The notes below the pieces were generated by a model. It was not told where the DNA came from. It did not search any database and was given only the letters and a program-made list of their open reading frames with translations. DNA of 64,000 bases from Tachypleus tridentatus (lineage: Eukaryota > Arthropoda > Merostomata > Xiphosura > Limulidae), in assembly GCF_004210375.1 (NCBI RefSeq), contig NW_027467782.1, forward strand, positions 23,849,276-23,913,275, in the 5' to 3' direction. Positions 26,340 through 38,160 of this stretch are shown piece by piece. Positions within the stretch are counted from its first letter, which is position 1. Each line of letters begins with the position of its first letter. The position numbers and the translations under genes are program-made.

Positions 26340-26725
26340 ATTTAATCCTTTAGCTACTGGCTCGGTATTATATACGACTTCACCTTCAAATTTGCACATG
26401 TTAAGTATTTGAACTATAACTTTTGTTATTGCATGTGTATCTTCACAAAATGTGGTAGACTTTTACTAAATATTACAAGTATTTTGTATACAAAAAAATC
26501 AAACTTTTTTAATGAAATATCTTTACTAAAGATTTGCTTGTGAAAATAGGGTGCAAAGTGATTTCATGTTATGACTGAAAAAAACTACTCTTCATTGCCA
26601 AAATCTAAAATGTTTTTGCATAATCTCTTAAAACCTCCTAAATACATCTCAAACGTGATGTCATTGTGTTTGTTGCCTTACATTCAAAATTTTATTGAAA
26701 GACTATTTTATGAATTTAGGTCAAT
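26340..26725 (+). repeat. Dispersed repeat R1, copy 2
   Basis: Matches 8360-8670 in the same orientation: TTTGCACATGTTAAGTATTT (26390), ACTATAACTTTTGTTATTGC (26412), AACCTCCTAAATACATCTC (26632). It lies about 1 kb from the inverted copy 3, so the two could form a long imperfect hairpin. Confidence 0.7.
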
Positions 26726-27301
26726 AAATTTGGAATCACATTGTAGATTATAATTCAAACTTTAATACTATGTACATACATAAGTTAATTTCTTAATTTA
26801 AAGGTTAAATATTTAAAGAACCTGAATATAGATTTCAGTGAGTCGTGTAGTATTTTCAATGCAGCATTGGTTAAAATCAGATGACTGTGATCCCAAAATA
26901 CTAAGTCTATAGTTTCATACTAATTAGAAACTCAAATTATTAATATTATCAGGCTAGAATGAAAAATGAGAACCTTATATCTTTTTATTTTGCTGAGATA
27001 CGACTTGCATACTGAATCAAACCTAGTGGCTTCTTTCACCATATGGTTCGTTATGTACACTTACTTCAAAATGATATGTGAATAACCAATCAAAAGTTTA
27101 GAATATCCTCCAGAGTAGTTTACTCAGCTCTTTTAATCTGTAAAAAAGCTGCCACATTCTTTCAAACCAAAATTTCAAGAAGATAGGTTGTGTCTTTAGT
27201 CTGATTGAAATTTCATATTTTACTAAATCTAAATAAATTTTAGGTACTAAGCTTAATAAATTACAGTTAAATTCTATGGTATCAGTTTAGTTATTTATGA
27301 T

Positions 27302-27317
27302 GTTTTGGTAATTTAAC

Positions 27318-27375
<58 letters not shown>

Positions 27376-28108
27376 AAACCTGAAAAAAATTTTGTTTGAT
27401 ATCCTTCATATGCAAAATTTTAAAAGACTTAGAGCAGCAACTGAGTACAAAATTGTAGCAAGAAGAGATAATTGTTTGCTTTACTTCTTTATTTTTTATC
27501 ATTCAATATTTAAGAAAATAAGCTCCATAACTTATTTCTAAATAGTAATTAGTTATGAGTATAATGTACAATAATTGAAATGTGACTGTATTATAAAATA
27601 TTAGTCCACTAAAATGCAGCCAAGACAGGAAAGACTAAAGGTCAGTTTTATATTACTGTCTTTTTGTGTTATAATATGTAGTCATTCTAGCATGAAAAAC
27701 TTCATTTACATTTATTTCCAAAGTTTTTATGATGGTTGCGAGGTTGGTCAAATGACAGATCACACATAGTTAGAGTAGAGAAAATAACATAAAACAAAGT
27801 CTCGCTGAAAATAAGTGTTTGAAAGTACTTAGGAGGTTTTAGAGATTGTGAAAATAATATCTGAGATTTTAAACAAAGAATAATTTTTTTAATCATAACA
27901 TGAAATCAGTTTGCACTCAGATTCACAAAGAATCTTTAATAAAAAATTAAAAAATCTGATATCTTTGTACACAAAATATTTGTAATCTTTACCAAATTTT
28001 GTGAAGATACATGCTGCATCAAAAGTTATAGTGCAAATACTTAATGTGTGCAGTTGTATAGATGAACTTGTATATTACACTGAACCCATAGCAAAATGGT
28101 TAACCTGA
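27302..28108 (-). repeat. Dispersed repeat R1, copy 3, with microsatellite edge
   Basis: The reverse complement follows 8330-9265 block by block but lacks the 8830-8960 segment. Key words in forward text are GAGGTTTTAGAGATTGTGAA (27834), TCAAAAGTTATAGTGCAAAT (28019), TGGTTGCGAGGTTGGTC (27733) and AGAGATAATTGTTTGCTTTA (27464). Its outer edge is a (TA)n(GT)n microsatellite at about 27318-27372 followed by AGAAAACCTGAAAAA. The long GT run makes spurious ORFs on both strands. Confidence 0.75.
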
Positions 28109-28629
28109 TGTGAATAATAATATTCAGTGGTAAGGTTTCTGCTTTTTAAGTTAGATGCGTGTTTTATACTAAGTAAGTATTAGTGCTATGTAGAGATACA
28201 CTCTAGATATTTATGTTAGGATATGTATACGTATTTTTTTTTTTGTTGTTGTGTGTGGTGGGAAGAAACTTGCTCGGTATGTAACTTTTCATTTGTATGC
28301 TTTCTAATATACTGAGATTCTCTTTTTTATTTTCTGCAAAAAAATGTTATGTGAGTGATTTTTAATAGTTACTGTTGATATCTTTCCTTGCATGTGTAGG
28401 ACCACCAGCCTGTCTACATATAAATAAAGATTAATACTTGATAGTCAAGTAAAATAAAATCAGTAGGAAAAACTGCATTAAAAACAAACCCAAATAAAAA
28501 TAAAAAATGCTGCAGTTTATCTTGCTTACACTCAAGTGTTAGTACCTTATTATTATTATTACATTTTCTTTACTTTGGAGAGCAGTCACCTTCCCACAAC
28601 AGTTTGCAGGTAGTAAAGGATGATACAGA

Positions 28630-28910
28630 TGTGAGACATTATGGGCTTGAGTACTCACATCTTGCTCTCCTAATTTTTATTTATTTTGATTATTTTATTA
28701 TTATTTATTTATGTATTTCTTTTTGTGAAACTCACAGTTGAGTTTGAAACTGACAATTCATTTATCCCCATCACAGTGTGGGTCCTACTTTTTCAGTCAC
28801 CTCTGAGACCTATGATACATTTTATATCCTATGTCTGTACCATAGGGATTCTTCTGATTTGTTCAGTTTTTTATTTTTGTTTATTAGAAAATATATACTT
28901 ACACACACAC
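28630..28910 (+). repeat. Dispersed repeat R2, copy 1
   Basis: Diverged match to 34363-34690: ATTATGGGCTTGAGTACTCA (28639) against GTTATGGGCTCAAACACTCA; a shared poly-TTTATT stretch; GTGTGGGTCCTAC against AATGTGGGTTCTAC; and a hydrophobic-coding 3' part (GGGATTCTTCTGATTTG against GGGGATCCTTTTAATTGG). Confidence 0.55.
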
Positions 28911-29360
28911 ACAAACACTGGAATAAAAATATTTTATCAGATGTTTGTCAATGGTTGGTATTAAGTGTTATTAACTATTGTCAGCTGTAATTTCATATCC
29001 TATTAAATGAAATCTCAAAAATGAAACATAACCACCTTGTCATATATTTATATTACAGTACTTTTGATAATATAGTATATATGTAATCCCCCAAAAGAAC
29101 AGTGAATTAACAATGAGTGTTTTGTGATGAGAAATTCACTTGAATTTCACTTCTCAAAACTCTCTTTTTTAACCTAAAGAAGGTTAAGGCTTAAGAAGGT
29201 TGAAATGTTGTTCTCTACTTTATTTTAATAAAAGTTTTAATACCCATACCAGCCATCTTAAGATAAATTTTAACAATGAGTGTGCTTATCTAACAGTTTA
29301 ACTTCTATGGTTTTTACATGAACAAAATTTGTTATTTATCATATACATTTATTTTCTCAG
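28911..29360. other. Non-coding flank of exon 29361
   Basis: A CA-rich microsatellite sits at 28900-28915. Nothing else is supported up to the acceptor TTTTCTCAG at 29352-29360. Confidence 0.35.
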
Positions 29361-29443
29361 ATGGAGATGCTGGAGGTTCCTTGATTTATTCTTTGCTGAT
29401 GTTAGCATTAGAAAACAATTGTCCAGTCCAGCTGCTTAGACAG
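29361..29443 (+). CDS. Unidentified exon, 27 codons, phase 1 entry
   Basis: Seen: acceptor TTTATTTTCTCAG, then AT completing a split codon, 27 open codons, and donor GTATGT. The peptide contains GDAGGSLIYSLLMLALENN and ends QLLRQ. The two other frames stop. The leucine-rich amphipathic pattern fits an alpha-helical repeat protein. The upstream exon at 24362 exits in phase 0, so at least one exon is missing between them if they belong to one gene. I do not recognise the protein. Confidence 0.65.
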
Positions 29444-29785
29444 GTATGTAACTGTGAACATTATAAAAAACCAGCTTTATGAATTGGGTTAATTTATACT
29501 TTAGATGGTATTTCTCTGTGTAGCTGTGTGTTGACAGCTAGGCCAAGAGAATTCTTCTTGATCAGTATTTAACTCATTAATGTTATTGTACAAATTGTAG
29601 ATTTATTATGGGCAAAATATTGAACAGTGGTAGATGAAAACAAATTATTTGCAGTATTTTAAGGTTGTTTTTTTGTGTGCAAAATAAATAAGAAATTAGG
29701 TATGAAATTTAAAATATGAACATGGTCACTTTTGATTAAAAGGATTTTATTTTAAATTTAAATAGTCAAAGTAAATCATATATTG

Positions 29786-29997
29786 TCATAATTTATATTT
29801 CATTTTTTAATTATATACTGAATTTTACGATTTTGATCTGAATTTTGAATAAAAATTTTAAATATTTTACTACTAAGAAGAGAATTAGACTATATACTAT
29901 CATAATTTATATTTCATTTTTAATTATATACTGAATTTTACGATTTTGATATTTGAATAAAAATTTTAAATAATTTGCTACTAAGAAGAGAATTAAT
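29786..29997. repeat. Direct duplication of about 100 bp in intron
   Basis: CATAATTTATATTTCATTTT, then ACTGAATTTTACGATTTTGA and CTACTAAGAAGAGAATTA, occur twice in tandem, at 29786-29887 and 29900-29997, with small indels. Confidence 0.85.
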
Positions 29998-31635
29998 TTT
30001 ATTTAAACATAATAAAATGGTGACAATGGTATTACTCTTTCTTATTCTAAGTAACTCCTATATTTGAAATATGCTTAATATAAATTAATTTAGTACATAA
30101 AGACAACATTATATTTTGTTTTTAAACTTTTGAAAATAAACATTTTCATTCTGAAATATATAAAATAAAAATAACGTTTTCTTCAGGTATTACACTTAAT
30201 TCATCACAATATTAAATATAAATGTGAAGCCTATTTGATTTACTAATTGTCATTGAGTTATAGAAAATCCTATATGAATATAGCTTCTCTTTAGTTAGTA
30301 AAATACAAATCAAAATACTACATATAAGTTCATCATTTAATTAAAATTGTTTGAAAAGTGTAATTTTACTAATTCCTCCTTTTGTATATTCTGGTTTGTA
30401 ATCATTTTATTGTTCACTTTTGATTGTATATTTTTCTACATTGTTTATGTTCTCTTGTTTTCATTTAACACCAAGGATCAAACTTATGAGCAATGCATTT
30501 ATGGAAAATACATTCTTTATGCACATAAATTAATAATAGTAACATGAAATGAATGTTCTTATTTTATGAAATTTACGTGCAAGAATGGTCATAGAACATA
30601 TTGAATAATAATAACAAAGAATGTGGTAATTAAATTATGATAAAAGAGTCATGCATAACTCTGATTTTTGTAAGTCCTGTTTATAACTGTTTGAAATGTG
30701 CACAACAGATATCATGGATTAATGTTATAACAGGATTATTTCCACACATTCTTGGAAGGTCAGTGACATTGGAGTCAGTTATTGTTGTAACTAGAGAAAG
30801 GGGTTTGGTAGAGAAATACAAATTTTACTAATTGTAATCATAGTAAGGGTAGATCTTAAAAACAGCTTAACTTCTGTACCAACAGATGCTTTGAAATATT
30901 AATAGTAAAATATTTATTTCATCCTCAAAATTTAAACCAGACAGAGTGATACTTCTAGAACTTAAGAACATTTATGTGATGAACAGTTCATATTGTTTCT
31001 GTAATTAGTGTATATATTTTGAAGACAATCATAAAAACCTGTTGGTTTAATTGATTCTCAGGTTTTTAAGGCAAAACTGAAATTCAGAGTTATCAATCAA
31101 GTTAAAAACTTATTTTAATAAAACAACTTCTGTGTCATATTCTTATTGGAAAGTTCAAAGTTGAGCCATAGCACTGCCAATGGTGAGCTAGTTTGTGTTA
31201 ATAATCTTTGTTTGTGTAATATTATACAACAAGTTTTTATAGTTGTTGAAATAACTTTTCATGTAATCAGTTTAAGTACAAGGTATTTATAATTTTGTTC
31301 ATAAACTTGTGGGTCATCAGAAAGAAAAATTGTTGTTTAGAATGCTCTTTTACCAGGTTAATAATGACTACATCATGTTGTTGTTCCTTCCAATTTAAAA
31401 GTTGATAAGTTAAAAAAAATTCAAGCATAAATTACAAGTAGTCAAATTATAATCTTAACTGTGTGTGTTTATGGATTTTGACATTTGGGTCAGTTTTGAG
31501 TTGTTTAGATTAAAATAATATTGAAACATCCAATACTTTAGTATCAAATAAATAAATTTTGCTTTTACTCAGGTGCTCTGATTTGTATAATTTGTTATTA
31601 AATTTTTTTTAATTTGGATATAATTTTTACTACAG
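29998..31635. other. Non-coding, intron-like
   Basis: Very AT-rich. Small ORFs at 30347 and 30637 (+) show no recognisable similarity. Confidence 0.4.
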
Positions 31636-31713
31636 ACTATGGTGTGTGCAAATCAGATCAAAACAGGCTTTATCTGCATTCTTTGACATTGGCAAGGAAA
31701 CCTCGAGTATAAT
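31636..31713 (+). CDS. Candidate exon, phase 2/2, unidentified
   Basis: Acceptor TTTTTACTACAG, one base of a split codon, 25 open codons beginning LWCVQIRSKQALSAFF and ending GKETSSI, then AT and donor GTAAGA. The coding-like composition and both splice sites support it, but its phase does not join the exon ending at 29443 (phase 0) or the one starting at 50838 (phase 1). If it is real, other exons lie between, some perhaps in the assembly gap. Confidence 0.4.
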
Positions 31714-33043
31714 GTAAGAATTCTTTTTTGTAGTAGTATTAAAATTAGTGTTGATATGCAAGGTAGATTTTTAATTACTATACACAGGTATTTTATTGCA
31801 AATTCAATGTAGCTATAAGATGTTGCTTGTAGTATTACATCTCAGATTTTAGAGAAGTATTATTACTGTAAGTAATTACTCACAACAACTCGTTCCATAA
31901 CTCAATGATCCTGTTAGAAAAATGAAATTACCTTAAATGTAATTCATTTGGTCCATTCCAAGACCTAATCTGTTGTCCTTTTAAGTTATCATCAGAGTAT
32001 AGCTCAACAAAATAAGATGAAAGATCTTACCCTGCCCCTATAAAGTAATCCTTCCATCCCTGGAATAATCCTAGTTGAACACATTTCATTAAGTCAGTAT
32101 CTTGGATAACAAGACCAAAATTGTTCACTTGGAATGCCAAGTGAGACTTAACATAAGGAGGTATCTTTTTAAATCGTTTAATTGTGATGTTTTAAAATAC
32201 ATCATAAATTATATTCGCTATATTTATAGCAACAAAGAAGTACTTTTGAATGGCTTGTGTGAATTGTTTTCTACCATGTAAAGACCTTTTTCTTTATTCA
32301 TGCTTTGAGCTAGTTTCCATCTTTATTGAATGTGTGATCTAACTTAAGTCAAATGAATTATCCTGTACTTACTGTATTTAAATATCATTTAACAAACATT
32401 TGTTCAACTTACCATTTTACTTAGTTCATTCTGTAATACCTCAGAATCTTCAATACAGTTAGATGTACCCAAAGATTAATTTCACCAACAAATTAAGATA
32501 AATTGCTAATTATACACTTAAAAGATAACTCAAGCATTAATCCCTGAAGTACTTCTAGAAACTAAAACAGCACCAGTTGGTATAGAAAATCTGAACCACT
32601 CCAATAAATTTTCTCTCTGTTTACATTCTATATGATTCCATTAAATGTGTAAAATTAAAATCTTCCATGATTATTGAATCAGTTTTCTTATCAGTAACAA
32701 TTTTGATCTCATCATATAATATACCATATGTATTCAACATCGTGACCAGTGTTTTTTATATTTTCAATCCTAACAGGTTACAGTTCATGTCAGAAAAACA
32801 CATTCATTCCTTTTTTAGTAATTGTCCCTATTACAACATCATCCTAATGCAGCTGGCTGCCTCTGCCTCTCAATTGGCACTTGGATGTTAAGAGTTAAGA
32901 TGTGTCCAGTTTTTTTTTTGTTTATTTTATTGCTTGCATGAAACCTTTCAACATCAATTTTTTATTTGATACTGAATGATAAAGAGTTATCAGTTTAGGC
33001 AGGGAACTGTGAAGCCACACATGTGGCTGCTCATTCCAATGTA
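31714..33043. other. Non-coding up to the assembly gap
   Basis: No exon is supported. A small ORF at 32667 (+) is probably chance. Confidence 0.4.
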
Positions 33044-33543
33044 NNNNNNNNNNNNNNNNNNNNNNNNNNNNNNNNNNNNNNNNNNNNNNNNNNNNNNNNN
33101 NNNNNNNNNNNNNNNNNNNNNNNNNNNNNNNNNNNNNNNNNNNNNNNNNNNNNNNNNNNNNNNNNNNNNNNNNNNNNNNNNNNNNNNNNNNNNNNNNNNN
33201 NNNNNNNNNNNNNNNNNNNNNNNNNNNNNNNNNNNNNNNNNNNNNNNNNNNNNNNNNNNNNNNNNNNNNNNNNNNNNNNNNNNNNNNNNNNNNNNNNNNN
33301 NNNNNNNNNNNNNNNNNNNNNNNNNNNNNNNNNNNNNNNNNNNNNNNNNNNNNNNNNNNNNNNNNNNNNNNNNNNNNNNNNNNNNNNNNNNNNNNNNNNN
33401 NNNNNNNNNNNNNNNNNNNNNNNNNNNNNNNNNNNNNNNNNNNNNNNNNNNNNNNNNNNNNNNNNNNNNNNNNNNNNNNNNNNNNNNNNNNNNNNNNNNN
33501 NNNNNNNNNNNNNNNNNNNNNNNNNNNNNNNNNNNNNNNNNNN
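33044..33543. other. Assembly gap, exactly 500 N
   Basis: 500 consecutive N, a conventional placeholder length, so the true distance is unknown. Sequence character changes across it: CpG-poor before, CpG-richer after. Confidence 0.99.
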
Positions 33544-33954
33544 AAAGATATAACATTATTTCACAGACTATTTAGACAGAGTATTAGTGCTGAATCTAAG
33601 TTAAATGGACGACAACTATTGCAGAAACAAAGTGTAGAGGAAGACGTTTCGATATAAGATTTCACCGTCCATTCAACTGTGTTTCAAAAAATACAATAGT
33701 TTGTGGGTTAAGCTTGACCGAGTGATTTTTATTCGGGCAATGCATCTAAAGATCCATAGTTCACGTTTCACCTAAATAAAAGCGCGCCAATAGTTTTAAT
33801 AGTGGCAGTGAGATTGAAGAATTCGAATAAAAGCAATTTCAGAGTCGATAGTAAATGCTGCTCGTATCTGTCTGTCAGTTCAAAATTAGGGAAAGCTAGC
33901 ACAGAGACCTCTTGCGTACTTATGTTCAAATATCCAAGTAAAACAAAATTTCGT

Positions 33955-34078
33955 TTTGTCGCGTCAATAATAGTTCAGCGGGCTTTGACACTAAAGTCAG
34001 GAATTCGATTTCTCGCTGTAGACAAAAGTATAAAGTAAAATATGTAGCTTTGTGCTAACCTAAGAAACAAACAAACAA
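33955..34078 (+). repeat. tRNA-derived SINE, family 2
   Basis: Head fragment with GGGCTTTGACACTAAAGTCA and a B-box-like GGAATTCGATTTC, then the tail TATGTAGCTTTGTGCTAACC and AAACAAACAAACAA. The tail is shared with families 1 and 3. Confidence 0.7.
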
Positions 34079-34362
34079 TCGTTTTGTTACATTTCACTGT
34101 CGACACCACACTGTTAAAAATAATTATAAACCATATTCCCAGCTATAAAATTCAAACCCAAAACAGTGTTATTAGTTACTTTCTTAAAAATAATGACAGA
34201 AATCTTCAGTAGTTGGCTCTGTTCACAAACAGCAACAGATGAAATCATAGTAAACAAGACCCTAACCGTCACAAACTCACTTCGATATAGATTTATTACT
34301 AAATCATTGTTGCATCTGATAGATACCGCACCCTGCGATTTTTTTATCTGATATTGATGTAT

Positions 34363-34690
34363 GACGTTATGGGCTCAAACACTCACATCTCGCTCTCTAA
34401 TTTCAATTGATTTTAATTATTTTATTGCTCTTGAATTTCTTCATGTGAGACTGACGTGTGGAGGTTAAAACTGACAGTCAGTGTTCCAACCACAATGTGG
34501 TTTCTACGTCATCAGTCAGTGTTTCCAACCACAATGTGGGTTCTACGTCATCAATCACCTTCCAAATCTAGAGTACAGTTTATATATCACATTACAGCCT
34601 GTATCCTGGGGATCCTTTTAATTGGTGCAGCGTCTTTGATTTTGTTTGGATTTATTTTTGTTTATTACAAACATATGTTATACAGTATAT
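34363..34690 (+). repeat. Dispersed repeat R2, copy 2
   Basis: Related to 28630-28910. It contains an internal short duplication of CCAACCACAATGTGG and TCTACGTCATCA at about 34486 and 34528. The 3' third can be read as a hydrophobic segment, ACILGILLIGAASLILFGF, and the other copy has a comparable reading with GILLI. It could be an old exon of a membrane protein amplified with the repeat; no start or splice evidence supports a gene. Confidence 0.55.
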
Positions 34691-34782
34691 TAATTAGAGA
34701 AATGTAAACTAATTTGTTATCGATAAATGCTATACCTATGAAACGTTATAAATGTAAAATCTGCCATGCAAATTAAATGTAG

Positions 34783-34906
34783 AACTGTTTGTTTATTTTT
34801 GTTTAAAGTTAGCTACACAAATACACAATGGGCTATCTGTGGCTGCCCATCACGCTTACCTAAACTTATTTTCTAGCATTATAAGTCCACAGAAATATAG
34901 AAGTGA
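34783..34906 (-). repeat. tRNA-derived SINE, family 3 (minus, degraded)
   Basis: Forward text: GTTAGCTACACAAATACACA, ATGGGCTATCTGTGGCTGCC and CATTATAAGTCCACAGAAAT. Same layout as at 19795, more diverged. Confidence 0.65.
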
Positions 34907-35484
34907 AAGTCATTGAGTCATTGTTTAAGTAACACACATTAACATATACCTACATAAAACATAGTGGAATTTTATATAAGTAAAAAAAAATAACGTATTT
35001 AAAAATGTAAAATATGCCATATATCTGAAGTCTTATTTTATAATGGAGTAAAACTACATTTACTAAAATCATAGTGTGTTGTTGTTTTCAATCATAAGAT
35101 ACTTTTAAAGTGACTCTAAAAACGAAAACTATAAATGTAGTGTTATAATATAAAAAGATCAATGTTGACACTTCGTCTTGTGGTGATGGCATCACTTCTA
35201 GCAGCACGCCCTCTGACATTAGTGACATGATCATATAATGCTGCCTAATAACATCCTCGTTTTTGGAAAAACATGGGTTTTCATATTAAGTATTTGAAAA
35301 AAAAATTGATATTAAATTTGGTTATTACTCCAACTTGTATATTAATTATTTTAATTTTGCATATCACATACATATCCATCACCTAATTAATTTATTAATA
35401 TTTAATTAAATAAAGTATTACTTAGATATTAATTAAGAATTTGCACTTCACCATATATTAATCACATTATTAATTAATCTTTAA
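34907..35484. other. Non-coding
   Basis: AT-rich, with many TTAATTAAT words at 35340-35490. No gene is seen. Confidence 0.4.
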
Positions 35485-36670
35485 TTAATAAATCTCCCCC
35501 AGTAACACCTCAACCACCCTTCCTCCTGGTATTGTCTTTTGGCAGATAGTACATGGCCAGCAAGATCTGCTCGCATCTCTGATGATTCCTGGGCAATGAA
35601 CATAACTAGTGGATCTATCCGCTATCTTCTTTGCTCTTAGGTGTCCTTGCACAGTCAACTCGTGAATTTGTTCCATCAGTTGAGTCCTGTATTCTGTCGT
35701 TTTGATTTGCTGCACTTCCCCAGTATAATTTCTCTGTTTGATTTGGTACAGCAATTCCTTCTAATACTCTGCTCTATAAGTGCTTTACCTCTTTGTCTTC
35801 TGCTCGATTTTTTTCCCATATTTTATCACAAAGATTGTCTAGCGAAAAGTGTTTCTTTTACGCTTCTTTCAATTCCTGCAAACCTACATTCGTGATATCA
35901 CCTTTTGACCTTTGTAAGATCTTCGTGTTATGTTTGCTCTTATTTTCTTGAGCTCTGTTTGTGACTGCCAATGCTTCTTCGTTTATATATATATATGTTT
36001 TTCATACATATAGTCTTTGGTAGGTCTGACATAGCACTCTCTTTTGTTTCTCTATTCTGTTGGTACCATCTCCTTTGTCTTCTGTTAAATTTTCTCCCAG
36101 GTATTGTCCCAAAGTTTCTGCAATGGAAGAACTTTCTTTTATGATTCCTTCATTTCCTACAAACCTACATTCAGGATGTCCTTTTTTCACACTTGTAAGG
36201 TCTTGATGTCTTGCTTGCTCTTCTTTACTTGACCACTAGTGGTGACCACCAATGGTTCATCAATCTTCTTTCGATCTGTTATCTGAGTTTCTACTAGCTG
36301 GTATGTTTTAAACAATTTGGTCAAATATGGATGTTTTATACTGTTGTCTCCAGGTCTACCACATAATATAATGCATTTATCTTTATTTTCTTATGGGACA
36401 TTTTCTCATTGTCCCATCAATAAGTACACACACACACTCACATGTGTAGTTTGCTTCTCATGTGGTCATAATATAGTAGACTGGCTCTCACTACTGCAAA
36501 CAATTTCTTGTAGGCACTTCACTCTTTTGTCCCCAACATATTCTTCACTCACTGGCATGTTGTGATTTGCTGGTACTTCTGAATATCTGTAACATGCTCC
36601 AATCACTATTGACACTGTTGATCCATTTGTTAACTTAAGTTGATTGTTAGTCGTGTACTGATTAACCATA
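35485..36670 (-). pseudogene. Decayed Gypsy (Ty3) LTR retrotransposon, pol remnants
   Basis: On the minus strand, the high-coordinate part (36466-36669) reads VSEEYVGDKRVKCL where a retropepsin begins, but the catalytic D(T/S)G is not intact. The low-coordinate part (35485-35754) reads KQRNYTGEVQQ, HELTVQGHLRAKK and CTICQK, which is the HHCC zinc-binding start of a Gypsy integrase. Protease and integrase lie only about 1 kb apart, so the reverse transcriptase and RNase H were mostly deleted. A stretch of about 190 bp is duplicated inside (35775-35975 and 36050-36262, shared word CAAACCTACATTC). No LTR was recognised. Non-functional. Confidence 0.7.
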
Positions 36671-37393
36671 GAAATGGAACTTCCTTCTCATAGTAAATCT
36701 GGCATCTTTTATTGATTCTCTTTCTTTTGGCAGCAGCATCTATGTTGACAGTCAAACTTTCTAGTTTCTTAACAACACCATCTATAGAAGTTGCTATAGC
36801 AGCTTTATTCTGAGATTTCTGCTGTTCCTTGTTAGTAATGGACTTCCATTCCTTCGCAACGTTACATATTTTATAAATAACATTTCTTTACCCATTTGTC
36901 TGTTAACCCCATGTAACCTTTGGTAGACTCCCGTTTCTAGTCAACTACCAGTTTTTGTTTTAAATAATAATATCTTCAAAATAAGACAAACGTATGTACA
37001 AAAATTATTTACACCATGAAATATCACAGTTGTATCCAAAACTCTAAATAATTAATCTTTATTTTCAAATATCCACTTGGGCTGATTCAATTACTTAAGA
37101 CTATAATTGACAATATAAACTATTTTTCACACAGTACTTACTTTTACTCACAGTACTATTAGTAAATTATTCACTCAGTAAGTACCCCATGGGTTACAAC
37201 AGTTATATCATAACTTTAAAAAATTGTCTACTTCTCATCAAAATTCACAGAGAATGGTTCAATTAATATAGATCCCCCTTTTACAATACAAATTATTATA
37301 TTTATTAAACATTGAAACTAACTTTATCATATCGCCAGATATGGTTAATTATTCTCACACGAGCTAACTTCACGTTTTTTCTCATTGACTAAT
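36671..37393. other. Non-coding
   Basis: Probably more decayed element sequence at its 5' end, then AT-rich sequence. Nothing is supported. Confidence 0.35.
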
Positions 37394-37641
37394 TGTCTGA
37401 GAAAATTCGTAATCTGAGGGTAGCGGGTTTGCATCCCCGTTGCGCCAAACATGCGCCTTTCAGCCGTGGGGCGTTATAATGTGACGGTCAATCCCACTAT
37501 TCATTGGTAAAGAGTAGCCCAAGGGTTGGCGGTGTGTGGTGATGACTAGCTGCCTTCTCTCTCGTCTTACACTACTAAATTAGGGACGGCTAGCACAAAG
37601 CTCCTCGAGGACTATCAACGTGGTAAGCTTGTTTGTTTGTC
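37394..37641 (+). repeat. tRNA-derived SINE, family 1 (5' truncated)
   Basis: Starts inside the tRNA-like head at the anticodon arm (TTCGTAATCTGAGG), has a B box (GGGTTTGCATCCC) and the body GGTCAATCCCACTATTCATT, AGTAGCCCAAGGGTTGGCGG and CTAAATTAGGGACGGCTAGC, and ends near TTGTTTGTTTGT. Confidence 0.88.
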
Positions 37642-38160
37642 ACGTCATACAACTAAAGTTAAATAATCACTATTATTTTTTTAAATCATTAAATATTAAC
37701 TCATCAAATAAATTGAATAGTAACTCTTAAACTAAACAATTTTGTATATCCAAAAAATATTAATTACTGATTTAAAATCATTCTTTCCCCAACTTGTGTG
37801 TCTACAGTGAAGTTATAATTTATAAAGCTTCTGTAATAAATAATCATTTTCTTTGAAACAAACATGGATTTTTAAAGCGATAAAACAGGCAATTTTAAAA
37901 TACTCTATAACTTTTTATTTTCTATTTACATACATTTTATTTTAATTTTTTTATCGATGTGAAGTTTGTGAAAGTCTGGGACAAGAAAACACAAATCGAG
38001 TTCCACTGTCTCTTATTAGTGAAGAAAATCGTCCGATCATAGAAGTTATTCTGTTGTTGTCTTGCATCTGGCTTTCTATTTCGGTTAAACACTAGTCAAA
38101 AAATTCTTGTGGATCTAACAATGTTTCAGGAGCTTACGTTTCTCAATTTGTCTGTCGACT
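37642..38160 (-). other. Presumed 3' UTR and flank of the Ig-domain gene
   Basis: Downstream of the stop codon at 38161-38163 on the minus strand. A polyadenylation-type AATAAA (forward TTTATT) lies at 37914-37919, giving a possible 3' UTR of about 240 nt. Low-complexity AT sequence otherwise. Confidence 0.35.

Noticed and set aside
27317-27541. Overlapping ORFs on both strands rich in Cys-Val or Thr-His repeats
   Set aside because: Translation of a (GT)n microsatellite.
32976-33575. ORFs on both strands spanning the N run
   Set aside because: They consist almost wholly of undetermined bases from the assembly gap.
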